From: Rutstroemia sp. NJR-2017a BVV2 | Lineage: Eukaryota; Ascomycota; Leotiomycetes; Helotiales; Rutstroemiaceae | Direction: 5' to 3' | Length of the DNA stretch: 64,000 nt | Assembly (NCBI GenBank): GCA_002946415.1 | Contig: NJPS01000006.1 | Coordinates: 682,001-746,000, forward strand | Shown: in pieces, positions 11,634 to 22,975 of the stretch | Layout of the letters: each line of letters begins with the position of its first letter | Numbering within the stretch: the stretch's first letter is position 1 | Notes under the pieces: model-generated | Database searches by the model: none | The model's input: the letters and a program-made list of their open reading frames with translations, nothing else | What the model was told of the DNA's origin: nothing | Made by a program: the position numbers and the translations under genes

Positions 11634-11789
11634 CCTATCGGAGACCGGCCGCCGGGAAGGGGTGTAGGCCTTTGGGATATCCTACAGGCCTATACCTTCT
11701 TTAAGCTTGTAGGAACCTTCTTTAAGCTTGTAGGAACCTTTTTTAAGCTTATAGGAACCTCCGATATATTTATAGAATGCTTCGATAGG
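11634..11789. mobile_element. possible MITE-like element or remnant
   Basis: The segment is bounded by CCTATCG (11634-11640) and its inverse CGATAGG (11783-11789); extended, the ends match CCTATCGGAG versus CCTATCGAAG. Inside is a near-palindrome at 11663-11694 (TGTAGGCC...GGCCTATA) and three 21-bp tandem units. Flanking target duplications are not clear to me, so the transposon interpretation is weak. Confidence 0.35.
11695..11757. repeat. 21-bp tandem repeat, 3 copies
   Basis: Three adjoining 21-bp units with core TTTAAGCTT(G/A)TAGGAACC: 11695-11715, 11716-11736 and 11737-11757. The first two are identical and the third differs at two positions. Confidence 0.95.
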
Positions 11790-12524
11790 TCTATAGGAAG
11801 TTCCATGTCAGTTTGCATGAGGCCACCCACGATCCAGCCGACTTTATTCTATGATTCAGGCAACCATCGCACTAACAATAGAGTGTATACACGCATATAG
11901 TAATCGAGGGTAAGATTCGCGATGTGGCGAACGTGGACACTGAACGGGCTCTTCCATCCTGTTTCTATTTCCAAAACTTATCCTATACGGCCCAGCCTTC
12001 AAAATTCAAATTGCCATCCCGAAGAGGATTGTCTGAGCAGGTCGCAGACAGTGACGTTTTGCGTTCGAGACGCCTTAGTCCTCAGTTTGTTGCCAGTTGA
12101 AGCTTTCTCAAGGAGATAGCTTCTCAAATATTTTCCTTGCTGGCATGGAAATTGGCAATGTCCAATATCTTTCACGTCATTCAGCGATGGTCTGTGATAA
12201 AAATGGACTTTCTATCGAGCACCATAAGGTCCATAACTACTTGATGAGCTTGTGATGCGATTGTTTCTATTTTTGATGCGCTTCAGAGCTAAGGTCACCT
12301 TTTATTAATCTAATATGGCCTTCTACTTGATTGCCTGACGGCCCCGACCTAATTGTTCTTGTGAGATTTCATTCGTTCCTTTCTTGATCTTCCTTGATAC
12401 AGTATCTGTCGCAGGATTGTGGCAGTTATACAATCGGCCAGCGTGAGCACGCCCTCACAGCTAGAGACCTATCTTTCCTTCCTGATCACGCCAATGAAGA
12501 CAGATGCAACACCTTCTGAAGATG

Positions 12525-12532
12525 TATATAAG
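12525..12532 (+). promoter_or_regulatory. TATA box of the gene at 12706
   Basis: TATATAAG lies 181 bases upstream of the ATG and is followed by a long CT-rich, CATCATC-containing leader of the kind seen around fungal transcription starts. Confidence 0.6.
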
Positions 12533-12705
12533 GGGTAAAAAGAATACTAGATACCTGTATATCATTACTCCACACATCATCACACCATCATCTACTCCCC
12601 ATCTACATACTCAAAAATCCAAAATCCCAATTATCAGAACTTCGACTTAGGTCTACAACTACCCATTACACCTATACAAAGTCCGAGTTTGTATTTCCTT
12701 CAACT

Positions 12706-13796
12706 ATGTCCGGAAATAGCCGCTACGGGAGCTCTCAAAGTGATGGAAGCAGGTCTGGCGGCAGCAACAAAGCACAATACTACGGTACCTCGCGTTCGGG
12801 AACTTCGGGCAGCAGTAGTGAAGAAACAAGAAGTGGATTTTCGAACTTTTCGCAAAACCCAGACGCAGATAGATATATTTCTAGCACGTATCCGCGGACG
12901 AATCCACCGAGTGCACAGACCTATCGAACCACACAGGGTGTTCCTCAAAACCCCATTCAGTATGGAAATTATGATGGCAGGACAAGCACTTCTACTAATC
13001 CTACAAGGCCAGATGGTGAGTGAAATCCTCGCAACTCAAATGTTTGTCTCTTTCCTCCTACTGACGCATTCAAAGGCCAACGTGATGTCTACCGTAACGC
13101 CGTTGCGGACGGCGTCCCCGCTGATAGTGCAATGGCAAGGCTCAACGAGGAATACAAAAGAGCCGATGCTAAGGCCGAGGAGACTAAAGAGACTTACAGG
13201 AACTACCGTAAGGAGCACGCAGCCTCAGGCAGCGACATAAAAGCAGAAAAGAAAGCGAGAGAGAAAAATTCCAAACTCCAGCGTACATACAGAGGTCTCC
13301 CTGCTGGAACAAGAAGATTCCATGAACATGCTATTTCGCTGGTGAGACACGCTATCCACTGGGCTGAAGTGTAAGTCAACGCTTCTTGGTCCTATCAAGA
13401 CTGCATACCTCTGTATCAAAACAACTACTAACAAACCTCACCAGGACGAACAGGCTCCGGACCGAGATGGCTGCGACCTATGTAGCCACAGAACCTAGCA
13501 AAAAATCCGCTGATGGCCACCAAAAGCGTGCTAGCGATAAGGCCAAATCAGCAGACAAATTGAGGGAAAATCTCAGGGAGCATCTGAAAGCGATTGACGA
13601 CTTCAACCAGGCGGAAGCTGCTGTTGCAAGTGAGTTGGCGGCGCAGGCGGCGAGAATGACGGTAGCAGACGAGGAATCTTCTGATAATGAACCGCCGCGG
13701 AGACGGCGAACGAACCAGGACCCGAAGGGGAAGGGGAAGGCTAGAGAGGAACGCTCCAGAAGCCGTGGAGGGACTCAGCGGAGGTCCGGGAGGTAA
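12706..13796 (+). CDS. low-complexity, coiled-coil hypothetical protein
   Basis: Three exons, 12706-13015, 13076-13370 and 13445-13796, give 318 residues. Splice sites are GTGAGT...CAAAG and GTAAGT...CACCAG, and the phases agree. I do not recognise the family. The first exon is Ser/Gly/Thr/Tyr-rich and disordered. The middle is strongly charged and helical (RLNEEYKRADAKAEETKETY), likely a coiled coil. After the second intron helical segments continue (KAKSADKLRENLREHLKAID), and the tail is basic and Ser/Arg-rich (PPRRRRTNQDPKGKGKAREE), resembling a nuclear or nucleic-acid-binding tail. A strong TATA box lies upstream, suggesting regulated expression. No catalytic motif is visible. Confidence 0.7.
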
Positions 13797-14583
13797 TTTT
13801 CTGCTCGAATATAGCGGGTTTCTTAGGAAATAGCACGAAGAGATATGTGTTTCTCTTGCTATTCGGTTATACTCCGGCCTCTACTCCCATTATTTCGGCT
13901 ACTGCCGTTTTGGTGTTTTGAGTTGGCGTTTTGGTATTTTGAGTTGGTGTTGATTAGATTGAGTTGGCGTTGACTAGATTTATCTTTCCTCTTTTAGACA
14001 TCTGGATTTTATGTTTGGGTTTGAATATGTATTTGGGGTTTATATTTATTTTGGAATTTCGAATTTATAGAATAGATTAAGTTATAGAACGTTGTGTAAA
14101 ACATACGATTCGTATTTCCATTTGCTAACGTTAGTGCTGTACGAAGTATGAAGGAGCTTGACGCGAGTTAGTCCCCGAAAAGTTAAGTCGAATCGAGTCT
14201 CCTCGTCTTGTTTAGTTCGGTTCGGTAAGAACCCCGCCCCGCGAATGCTGTTCCATGAAGTCGCATCTTTTGTTGCTGCGGCGCATTCCAAATCCCCAAT
14301 CCTACAGTCCTAAAAGGCCATTATTACTACAGGAAATAATTTCCCAACGCCAGACCAACTTTCTTTAATTTTGTTTTTTCTGAGGCTGTGTTTAAGGTTA
14401 CATAATTGAACTGACTGACAACTGTCCTCACTCCTGTAAATATCGCAAAGTCGATCATTACCATCATTACCTTCTCTTGTAGTTCCCCAGCCTCTCAACC
14501 TAGCTGCTGCCTATGAGGGACAATTATTATCTACCAGCGAATACTCATCACACTTCAGGCGATAAATCGTCACCACAAACACA
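13797..14583. other. intergenic region with short tandem repeat
   Basis: About 790 bases between two plus-strand genes. It carries the repeat at 13920-13980 and T-rich 3' sequence. No gene was recognised. Confidence 0.6.
13920..13980. repeat. 20-21-bp tandem repeat, about 3 copies
   Basis: Units starting GAGTTGG(C/T)GTT at 13920, 13941 and 13961; the last two differ only at two positions. A related TTTGGTGTTTTGAGTTGG stretch precedes them. Confidence 0.9.
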
Positions 14584-16269
14584 ATGAATTCTATGCACCG
14601 GCAGATTGGCAGAATCAGGAATAAAGGCCCTGGGGATGCTGCCAAAGTGTCGGTCCTGCTGAATGATTATGAAGATGCAAACAAAATGCTCACCAATGTG
14701 GGTTGCCTAAATGACGCGGCGCAGTCGCAAGCTGAGGCGAAGTTGTTTACAGAAGCTATGCTAACACCAATCCGCAGATTATTGAAGCTTCGAAAGCTTG
14801 GAGGGATGCCTGGGTTTCAATCTTGAGTTCGCAATTGAACACGACCCAGAGTTTCAGAGAGCTTTACGAACCTATCGTCGGTACCAGCGATGCCCACAGA
14901 GACAACCCAGCAATTACTCCCCGAAAGCAGATGGAGCGAACGATCAAACTGCAAGAGACATTTGAGGAGCTGAAGACAGATCTTTTAGAAGAAGTCATGA
15001 TGATGGATTCTAGAGTCACGAAACCTGCGATTGAAGCCAAGGACTTCCTACAACCGATTCGAAAGACGATCAAAAAACGAGAGAACAAGAGGCTAGATTG
15101 GGAGCGCTACATAGACAAGGTCAACAAAGCTTCCACGAAAATGAGGAGAACAGATAAGGAGAATGCAGCTCTCGCCAAGGCGGAACAAGACCAGGCCAGA
15201 GCAGGAGTGGTAAGTTCCTCCCATAGCGTTTGGTTCCCGAATCGCAAGGAGCATGTTCCTGCGGGCCCATAAGCACGGCAGTGGCTGCTTATCAAGGGTG
15301 ACACAGTTGCCCTCCAGGTGGTTTGTACGCTGTGAATGCATTCGCTAATATTATGGACAGGAGTTCAAAGATGCAGACGATCACCTTCGAGAAACACTAC
15401 CTCCAGTCATCTCCGCTGCTTTTTCGATCCTACCCCATCTTCTCGCAGTCCAAATAATGATTCAAAACACACTCCTCGCCCAATACTACACAGCTCTGCA
15501 CAACTACTGCGAAGACACTGGGTTCCCCTCCCCACCACCCCCTATGGAAGATGTCATCTCCACCTGGAACAGCGACTACCAACCCATAAAAGAAGAAGTC
15601 GAATCAATCGACTGCATCCGTCGCGGCCGCGCCATCCACCAACCCATGAATCTTGGCGAGGAAAGCACCGCCTCAAAATCCATAACCGGCCTCAACGTGC
15701 GCAACGGCTTCTCCCGCCGCCCCTCCAACCAATCCATGAGCACTAACCGCGCTCCCTCCCCCAACCCCAGCGTCTCCCCAGGCCCTGAAAACCGTGCTCC
15801 CCCTCCCATCAGCTCCGCCTCTCGTCCACGCATCCCCTCCGCAACCACCATCCCCGTCTTCTCCCCACCGGCCCCAGCCCCCGCCCCCAGCAGTACCTCC
15901 TCCCCAACCCCCTCTTCGCTCCCCACCCCGGACTACTCCACCCACCTCACGCCCGTATCCTCCATCTCCTCGTACTCCCCCGCCGGCCCCAGCATGGACT
16001 ACTTCCAGCGGTCCTCAACGAACGACTCCCTCGTGGCGGGCAAAAAGAAACCCCCGCCGCCGCCGCCGAAGCGCTTGGGCTCGTCGCAGGGCGGCGTATA
16101 TGTGGTGGCGCTGTATGCGTTTGAGGGGCAGGGCGAGGGCGATCTGAGTTTTAAGGAGGGCGATCGTATACGGGTTACGAAGAAGACGGGAAGTACGGAT
16201 GATTGGTGGGATGGGGAGTTGAGGGGCGTGAAGGGGAGCTTTCCGGCGAATTATTGTAAGAGTGCGTAG
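14584..16269 (+). CDS. RVS167: amphiphysin-like BAR-SH3 protein (Rvs167/Hob1)
   Basis: Three exons, 14584-14697, 14778-15209 and 15361-16269, give 484 residues. Splice sites are GTGGGT...CCGCAG and GTAAGT...GGACAG, both in phase 0. The N-terminal BAR domain is clear: MNSMHRQIGRI, VSVLLNDYEDANKMLTN, SKAWRDAWVSIL, LYEPIVG, then two long charged helices and AVQIMIQNTLLAQYYTALH. A Pro/Ser-rich linker of about 170 residues follows. The last ~57 residues form an SH3 domain with ALYAF, DLSFKEGD, DWWDGEL and GSFPANYC. Rvs167 binds curved membrane as a heterodimer with Rvs161 and acts in endocytic vesicle scission and actin patches; the SH3 domain binds proline-rich partners. The sense strand changes from C-rich to G-rich near 16020, just before the SH3 domain. 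Confidence 0.95.
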
Positions 16270-17048
16270 GTGCTGTGCGGGGGCGATTGTTTTGGAGATG
16301 GATGGAGTTACGGTAGGGGTTAAGATTTGGATGGGTGAGACGGGATGTATATAGATTGTAGAGAAGCAAGCGAGCACGCAAAAACAGACGGCCCCATCTA
16401 TCTATGTACGGATGGATGAATGAATTAATGAACGATTTACATTTCCACTTTGGGAAAAATGCGTGGGAACATATTGTGCAAATCGAAGATACATGGGGTG
16501 AAGTGGATATACGGATAGTTAATGGATGAGATGACGACGAGATGGATCGAGCGGAATGGAATTGTGACGTGAGAACAAGAAAAGGTACGAAAGAGTATTC
16601 CTGAGTATGAAATAAATGAATATGATATATGCCAAAAAAACATAGGAATAGGAACAAGAACAACGTGATCACAATGATGTGATGTGATAATGCAGTGATA
16701 GAGACAGCACAATACGAATTACCTCGCCTGGGAAAGCAAGGGGACGACGAAAGGCAGTGACTGTAACTGTGCAAAACATTCCTCATATTCTATTCTTCCT
16801 TTCTTCCTTTCTTCCTTTCTTCATAATTATTAATATCATCCTACAATAAAGTACCAGCCAACCAACATATGCAGTATATAATGCGTGTATACCATTCATT
16901 ATGCCATCCTGCTTTGCTTACCAGCGTGCAGTGCAATCGATGAATGAGTCCCTCTATTCATCAATCATGCCGATGCAGATGCAGAAACCCGAAATAGCCC
17001 ATCCATCCATCCGTCCTCCCAACCCCTAGTCCAACAAACGCCCTACAC
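16270..17048. other. intergenic region between convergent genes
   Basis: About 780 bases of shared 3' sequence between the BAR-SH3 gene and ERG6. It holds a (CCTTTCTT)n microsatellite and several GGATG runs near 16405 and 17000. No gene was recognised. Confidence 0.6.
16798..16821. repeat. CCTTTCTT microsatellite
   Basis: Three perfect copies of an 8-bp CCTTTCTT unit in the convergent intergenic region. Confidence 0.85.
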
Positions 17049-18360
17049 CTAGTTCAAAGGCTTCCTAGCAACCATCAAGTACATCGGTGTGAATAAATCC
17101 TCTTTCGCACCCGCAACCAAGCAATCCGCAGCCAACGCCAACGAATCAGCAGTCTTCTGTGTTCCTCCCGGAGCCAACTTCAAAGTCTCCAAAAGCCCGA
17201 CAAACTTGTGTACCAAGCCACGTCCAGTCTTCGTCATTCGTGCAATGGTGAAGAAATCACCAATCGTGCCCATGTGCTTGAATTCTCCTGCAATAGGGTA
17301 GTACCAAGGGGTGGCATCCGGACGCTTGGCGAGATCTTCGTGGAGGACAAGCTCGAAGCCTGCGGCTTTAATGGCGGCTATGCCTTCGGAGATCTTGACC
17401 ATGTTGGAGATTCCGTCACCTTGCTCGATACCGAGACGGATGGCACGGTGGTGCTCGTTGTTGTTGTCGTAGTTGTCGGTCATGAGCCATTCGTACACAC
17501 CGAATGTTCCACCGGGCTTGAGGACGCGGAAGATTTGTGAGTAGACACCCTCGAGGGAGGGGGCGTGTACGGTGGCTTCGATAGCGTAGACGGCGTCGAA
17601 GCTGTTCTCTGGGAAGGACATTTGCTGGAGGGATATTATTAGTGGTATTTCTTGGGTATTTGCGGATAGGATAACATACCATGAAATCACCCTTGACGAA
17701 CTTCAATTGATCGGCCAGACCCTCCTTTTGAGCATATCGTGTGGCACGCTCAATTTGGTAGTCATTGTTGTTCAATCCAGTAATGTGTGCTCCGGTGAAC
17801 TTGGCGATCTCCCTGGCGGGACCTCCTACACCGCATCCAACATCCAGCACTTTGTCACCATCCTTAATACCGATTTTCGCGGCGAGGTAGTGTTCGTGAC
17901 GGGCAATGGCTTGGTAGAAGGGTTCACCGTATGCAAATCGACAGAAATGGAACGATTGACCCCATCCGTATTCGTAAAGATCAGTGGCAAGGTTGTAGTA
18001 ACTGTGTGTGTATTAGCATACCGCTCATTTGCGAGTGAATATCAATGGCACATAGAACTCACTGTCGTGTCAAGGTAGCATATTCAGCAGTTCGTGCCTA
18101 ATGTTCAGATTAGATGGCTGTCCGCGAAATGTTGTGGTGCGAGCAAGTGTATGTACCTCTCTGTCCTCCTTGGTTTCGTCCTTGGCAGCTTTGTTATCCC
18201 AATGCTTGAAGTACTCATCGACAGCAGCTTTTTGTGCCGCAGCGTCTTTCTTCATCATCGCGCTGAAACCACCCTCAGCTTTGGAGGAGTCCTTGTGCAT
18301 AGCTTTGTTGAAAGCAGCATCGCGGGAGTGGTCCTCAGTCTCGAGTCTAGTGGGAGCCAT
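17049..18360 (-). CDS. ERG6: sterol 24-C-methyltransferase
   Basis: Four exons, 18360-18157, 18097-18063 (35 bases), 18001-17680 and 17624-17049, give 378 residues, the usual length for fungal Erg6. Splice sites are GTACAT...ATTAG, GTGAGT...CACAG and GTATGT...CTCCAG. The short second exon encodes [12 protein letters not shown], which restores the family sequence up to [19 protein letters not shown] (the conserved sterol-binding region). The SAM-binding motif [11 protein letters not shown] lies at about 132-142, followed by IEATVHAP. The enzyme transfers a methyl group from S-adenosylmethionine to C24 of zymosterol in ergosterol synthesis, at the ER and lipid droplets. The gene is divergent from SLT11 over about 800 bases. 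The call is strong. Confidence 0.97.
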
Positions 18361-19162
18361 TGTAAGAATTGTTGAATTAGAAGGATATATTATAGGTATA
18401 TGTGCAGAAAGACAAAAGGTTGAACTCGAGTTGATCGAATGTAGGTGAATGAAAAGAGAAGTAAACTTGAATGAGGGAGAAGAAGGAAGTAGTAGATGGT
18501 GTTTATAACAGAGAAAGGGGAATCTATCTTTCTGAATATTTAACCTAACACTTTTGCTATCGCGACCGCTGAAATTATTGTCCAGGGTCTAATTTCCATA
18601 TTTCCCCTGTCGCTAAACTGGAATCGTATTCGTACCTTAAAATTCGGAGCTAGTCTCCAATCAATCCGACAGGAAACACGGCCGGATAGACCCGCTGATT
18701 GGTCGGCTGAGGTGAGCCCTGTAGGAAGAAGCTTCTGATAGGCCTTCGAACATTGCAACTTACTTAGCCAATATTGATATGCAGCAAATGACAGCACTGC
18801 CGTAGTTTGAAGATTTGCGTGAAGAGCGGTCGGAAAGTGACAACTAACATGGCAACAACTGCTCTAGAACTTGGACCACTCAATGCCACTCATTTTGAGA
18901 CAGCCAAACAGAGCCGTTTGCGTTATTACAGCCGAATTTACAAGGCAGCAAATCGTAGCCTCATCACATGATTCCATCGAATTTACATTTTCTAATCGGC
19001 TCTGCTTAGTCAGGCCTTCAATTCGACATTTCAAATCTTTAACGCCTTCCATCTCAGCCTTTCCATCGTCACGAACAACGTCACTTTATCGCAAAGGACG
19101 ATACGTATAAATCTCACGCTGAACCATAACACCCTCTTCCCTTCACATACACATTGACCAAA
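18361..19162. promoter_or_regulatory. divergent promoter region of ERG6 and SLT11
   Basis: About 800 bases between the two start codons. The SLT11 side has a CT-rich, CACATACACATT-type leader just before ATG. No TATA box or sterol-regulatory element was identified with confidence. There is no gene inside. Confidence 0.5.
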
Positions 19163-20335
19163 ATGCCACCACAAATCAAACAAGATCTCAATCGCTCCGG
19201 CTGGGAAACCACCGACTTCCCATCCGTGTGCGAAAACTGCCTCCCCGATAACCCATTCGTGCAAATGATCAAGCAAGACTACGGCGAAGAATGCAAAATC
19301 TGCACTCGGCCCTTCACCGTCTTCCAATGGAAGCCCGATCGTACCGCCCGCAGCAAACGCACCAACATCTGCCTGACCTGCGCGCGTCTCAAGAACTGCT
19401 GTCAATGCTGCATGCTCGATTTAAGTTTCGGCCTCCCGATCGTGGTCAGAGACGCTGCGTTAAAGATGATTGCGCCGGGCCCGCAGAGCGAGGTGAACAG
19501 AGAGTACTATGCGCAGAATCATGAGAAGGAGATTGAGGAGGGGAAAGGCATGGAAGAGTACGATAAGACGGATGAGAAGGCCCGCGAACTGCTACGCAGG
19601 TTAGCGAACAGTAAACCGTATTTCCGAAAAGGAACCAAGATGATTACAGATGGAGGAGGAGAAGGTAGCGCAAGTGGTGGTGGTGGTGGTGGTATGAGTG
19701 AGAAGGGAATGGCACTCGCGACCAAAGGACCAGGTCCGATACGAACACGAGACGGTGCGCCGAGCAGGGGTGCGGGTGCGGGCCGTGGGGGTAGAGGCGG
19801 CGCCAGAGGTGGACGCTCATTTCCAAGTGCTGCGCAGCTACCCCCGGGACCGCAAGACATATTACCACCAGCCGATAAATCCATAACCTCGCTATTCATC
19901 ACCGGAGTCGAGGACGATTTGCCGGAATTCAAAATCCGGGAATTCTTCTCTCCATACGGAAAATTACGTTCACTAGTCTGTTCGCACATGTCTCACTGCG
20001 CGTTTGTTAATTACGCGACAAGAGAGGGCGCCGAAGCAGCGGCTGCCGCGTTGCAGGGAAAAGCTGTCATTGCGGGGTGTCCGTTGCGGGTGCAGTGGGG
20101 GAGACCAAGACCGATTGGGACGATGGATAGGGAGGAGAGGGCTGCTACGGGCAGGGAAGGTCGCTCTGCGTTTTCGAATTCGGGTTCGAGTTCGGGTGGG
20201 CAGAGGAGAGCTATTGAGGGGAGTGCGTCGCAGGGTGCTGCGCCGCCGCCGGAGGATGATTTGGCGAGTATGGCTGCTGTTGCGGCTCCACCTGGCTCAG
20301 GGGATGTGCAGTATGCTAGTTTGGCGGGCAATTAA
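19163..20335 (+). CDS. SLT11: pre-mRNA splicing factor Slt11/Ecm2 (Cwf5, RBM22)
   Basis: A single exon of 390 residues. The open frame reaches 19154 only through TTG; the ATG at 19163 in context CAAAATGCC is the likely start. The N-terminal zinc-binding region has C23xxC26, then CKICTRPFTVFQWKP, CLTCARLKNCCQCCMLDL (many paired Cys), the typical RBM22/Cwf2-type zinc module. A Gly/Arg-rich linker follows, including a poly-Gly stretch encoded near 19675-19692. An RRM follows: SLFITGVEDDLPEFKIREFF, then CAFVNYATREGAEAAA and LRVQWGRPRP. In yeast and S. pombe the protein belongs to the NineTeen/Prp19-related complex that contacts U6 and helps form the spliceosome active site. The sense strand becomes G-rich after about 19440. 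The family call is strong. Confidence 0.93.
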   Translation: MPPQIKQDLNRSGWETTDFPSVCENCLPDNPFVQMIKQDYGEECKICTRPFTVFQWKPDRTARSKRTNICLTCARLKNCCQCCMLDLSFGLPIVVRDAALKMIAPGPQSEVNREYYAQNHEKEIEEGKGMEEYDKTDEKARELLRRLANSKPYFRKGTKMITDGGGEGSASGGGGGGMSEKGMALATKGPGPIRTRDGAPSRGAGAGRGGRGGARGGRSFPSAAQLPPGPQDILPPADKSITSLFITGVEDDLPEFKIREFFSPYGKLRSLVCSHMSHCAFVNYATREGAEAAAAALQGKAVIAGCPLRVQWGRPRPIGTMDREERAATGREGRSAFSNSGSSSGGQRRAIEGSASQGAAPPPEDDLASMAAVAAPPGSGDVQYASLAGN

Positions 20336-20610
20336 GAGTTTGAAGGAGCATGCATGTATATCTGTTTCTGGAGTTTGGAGCTAGGTTGGGACTCTGACAG
20401 CGGAATGGAGTGCTTCTGTTTTTTACTGGAATGTATGTCTAAAAGTACAGTGAATATAATGATAAGAGATGACTGATATGGTCATGAGATGATTACCATC
20501 TTGCTGCTTCATCGGCTGTTCGTCTGACGAACTTCATGCTGTACATCTAATTTACTGCTGCCACATTTTCAGGTTTCATAGAAATACATGTTTCTCTCAT
20601 CGTAGTGTTC

Positions 20611-21127
20611 TTATTTATCACTACACTTCTTCCCATCAATAACTACCGTCTGCCCATTCGGCATCTTCACCGTATCGTTGTCTCCTCGTTCCGTGTGTTC
20701 GTGAATTCGTAGCTCTAATACCATATTAGCAAATACCTTCCTTAAATCCACAGCACTCTTTCTCTTCCCACCTTCCCCCCCGAAAGCAAGGAAATAAAGA
20801 AAATTACATACTAAATCTCTCATCTCCCTCCTCTTTCCGTCCCTGAACAACATTTTCCCGTAATATCTTGGCGACGTCTTCAGCGTGGGCGATGGCGGCA
20901 GCGCATTCGGGCGATGAGGGTTCGAGAGAGCGGTTTGAGAGGAAGGTGGAGCGGGCTTGCTTGCGGGCTGAGGTGAGGAGGGGGAGGTCTTCTGTTAAGG
21001 GGGAGAGGGGTATTAGTAGTGTTTGGAATTGGTTGTGGAGAGGGTGAGTGGTGAGGACAGGAAGGAACGAACCATGGAAGGCAAGTCGCGTTCCGCGAAG
21101 AAGGTGCCTGTATGCTGCTAACGCCAT
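20611..21127 (-). CDS. MZM1: mitochondrial LYR-type assembly factor Mzm1
   Basis: Three exons, 21127-21073, 20991-20812 and 20714-20611, give 112 residues. Splice sites are GTTCGT...TTAACAG and GTATGT...TATTAG, and phases agree (1 and 1). The N-terminus [17 protein letters not shown] is the LYR-family start of Mzm1. The body reads [10 protein letters not shown] and [16 protein letters not shown], and the last exon gives [19 protein letters not shown], all characteristic of the family. Mzm1 is a matrix chaperone that stabilises the Rieske iron-sulfur protein before insertion into complex III and affects matrix zinc. It is divergent, over only 132 bases, from the unknown gene at 21260. The sense strand goes from C-rich to G-rich. 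The call is strong. Confidence 0.93.
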
Positions 21128-21259
21128 ACTTTGCTATTTCCTTTCTTCTTCTTCACAAGTTCGAGCTTTTGTTTATAGCACTATATACGATTTGTTAACA
21201 TAGATATCCAGACGAAACTTTACTGAGGCACAATACGACAAAAAGCATCAATAGAAATA
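21128..21259. promoter_or_regulatory. compact bidirectional promoter
   Basis: Only 132 bases separate the ATG of MZM1 (minus) and the proposed ATG at 21260 (plus). The sequence includes a TATATACGA stretch near 21183. Both genes must share this region or have overlapping control elements. Confidence 0.55.
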
Positions 21260-22688
21260 ATGGCGGGTACATCAATAGGAGGTGGAAGACGCTATGTCGG
21301 ATACTACAGCGATAACATGGTGCCAGTAATAACGAAAAGCGCTGGGATTTTATGCATGAAGAAAAGTCTGGTACACGGAACAGGTCTTGTATGAGATGCT
21401 GACGTTGAAATCAGGCGCGCCGGGAAAGAACCTGGAACAGCCAAAAGAGGATACCGATGGCAAGACGACCATACTTGAGACTATAGAAATGCTGACGCCG
21501 GACTCGACTTCGAGTGTCGCGGAAGAGGAAGAAACGTCCGCAGAGCAAGAGGTGGTATCAGTTGCAACGAAGCCAGAGGAGTCTGTGCCAGAACTAGCAG
21601 CGACGTGGCTACGTCGTCACATCAAGAATAACACGGAGGATTCCACAGAGAGAAATGATCTGGGTAGAGGCATTGTTCCATGGCAGTCGGACTACAGCGA
21701 TGCACCAAGAACGGAATCGAGCCTTGCTGCTTCCGGGAACGTTGTGAGTTGGCGTGGGAACTGGGCCGAGAGTTGGCCAGCCCTCAATGATTCAACCGGC
21801 CCAGCTGGTTCCAACAGTTCACAAATTGGCCCTACAGATCGGACAACTGACAAAAACGCATTGATGCCGGAAAATAACTGTTCCATCCCACAGAATTTGG
21901 TAAACGGGCATGCAGAACACTCGAATCACAACAGCGCATCAAACGGAGAGTCGAGTATCGCGAACTCGCGCGCGTCGAAGAATACATCCGTCAACGAAGC
22001 AAGCCCCGCAAATGGTAGCGCCCCAGAAAGTACTCATTCTAGAAAAGGACAAGAGCCTAAGATAGGCGCATCATCAAAGCAAAATCGTTCGAGTGAAATG
22101 CAGGACTTCACAATCAGAAGGCCCAGCACACCGTACATTGGAAGTGCAAATGCCGCGCATGTGGCAACCCAATACATGAACAGAAAGGAATCAATCGATA
22201 TCATCAACAACGAGGCGTTACATACTGTAGGCGCAGTTCCTCTGGATCCAAGCCCCCTAGCTGCGTTCCCTCCTGTTACAATTTCCGGAGATCAAGATGC
22301 CGCGGTTCCATACGATCACTACCATATGAACGGCCAGACGGCTAATCCGGTGCAAGGTTTCCGACAAAAATTCAACAAACAAGAAACATTTGGCAACATA
22401 CCTTCAAGCACTATGCCGCCTCCAATGACCGGTAACCAACTTGGCCAATCAGATATCGAAAACGAACGTATAGTTGAGCGTTCTGATAAAGATGATCCTG
22501 ACGAGCAGCTACCGAGCGAAATCCTCGATGATATGGAGTCCACTCTGGAGATGTTGAGAGAAAAGGACCAGCAGCGGCTTGTGATTACCGAAAAGTTATT
22601 GAGGCAGACGCGGTTGCTCAAGCAAGCTCAGATGGCCGCTACGATTCGAGGTCGTGACAGTATTTCTACTTTAGATCTCTGCACGTGA
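21260..22688 (+). CDS. hypothetical disordered protein with C-terminal coiled coil
   Basis: Two exons are proposed: 21260-21325 and 21384-22688, giving 456 residues. The intron of 58 bases has donor GTAATA (non-ideal) and acceptor GAACAG. The join gives NMVPVLYEMLTLKSGAPGKN, which reads well. If that intron is wrong, the protein would start at the internal ATG near 21393. I do not recognise the family. Residues after ~40 are acidic, then Ser/Asn-rich and disordered, with one conserved-looking island: GRGIVPWQSDYSD followed by VVSWRGNWAESWPAL. The last ~60 residues form a charged coiled coil (LDDMESTLEMLREKDQQRLV). The protein may be a scaffold or a regulator; nothing in the sequence settles this. 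Confidence 0.6.
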
Positions 22689-22975
22689 CTTATCACTGGG
22701 TCTCTTCTCAGAGTTTTTTCTTGAAATGGACGTATGGTTTTGGCTATGGAGAAAATGTATGTTCGACAACGGATGCAAAAGATTGAAAACAGCGCAGTAT
22801 AAATTCTAGAGCAAGTGATGAGAGTATTATAGCTTTTCATCCTCGAATTAAGTGATGGATTTCTGCCGTAAAAAGTGAAGGCGGTGTGAAGCATTTTTTC
22901 GGTCGACCAACTCTTTCTTTTTTCTTTCCCCTCCATTTTGCCAGCGTTTTAAGATCACCTAAACAATAATTTAAG

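Larger units (their letters stand above)
11364..12705. other. intergenic region with repeat element and promoter
   Basis: 1.34 kb between two divergently transcribed genes. It contains the repeat-bearing stretch at 11634-11789 and, nearer the next gene, a TATA box and CT-rich leader. I see no protein-coding gene. Confidence 0.6.
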
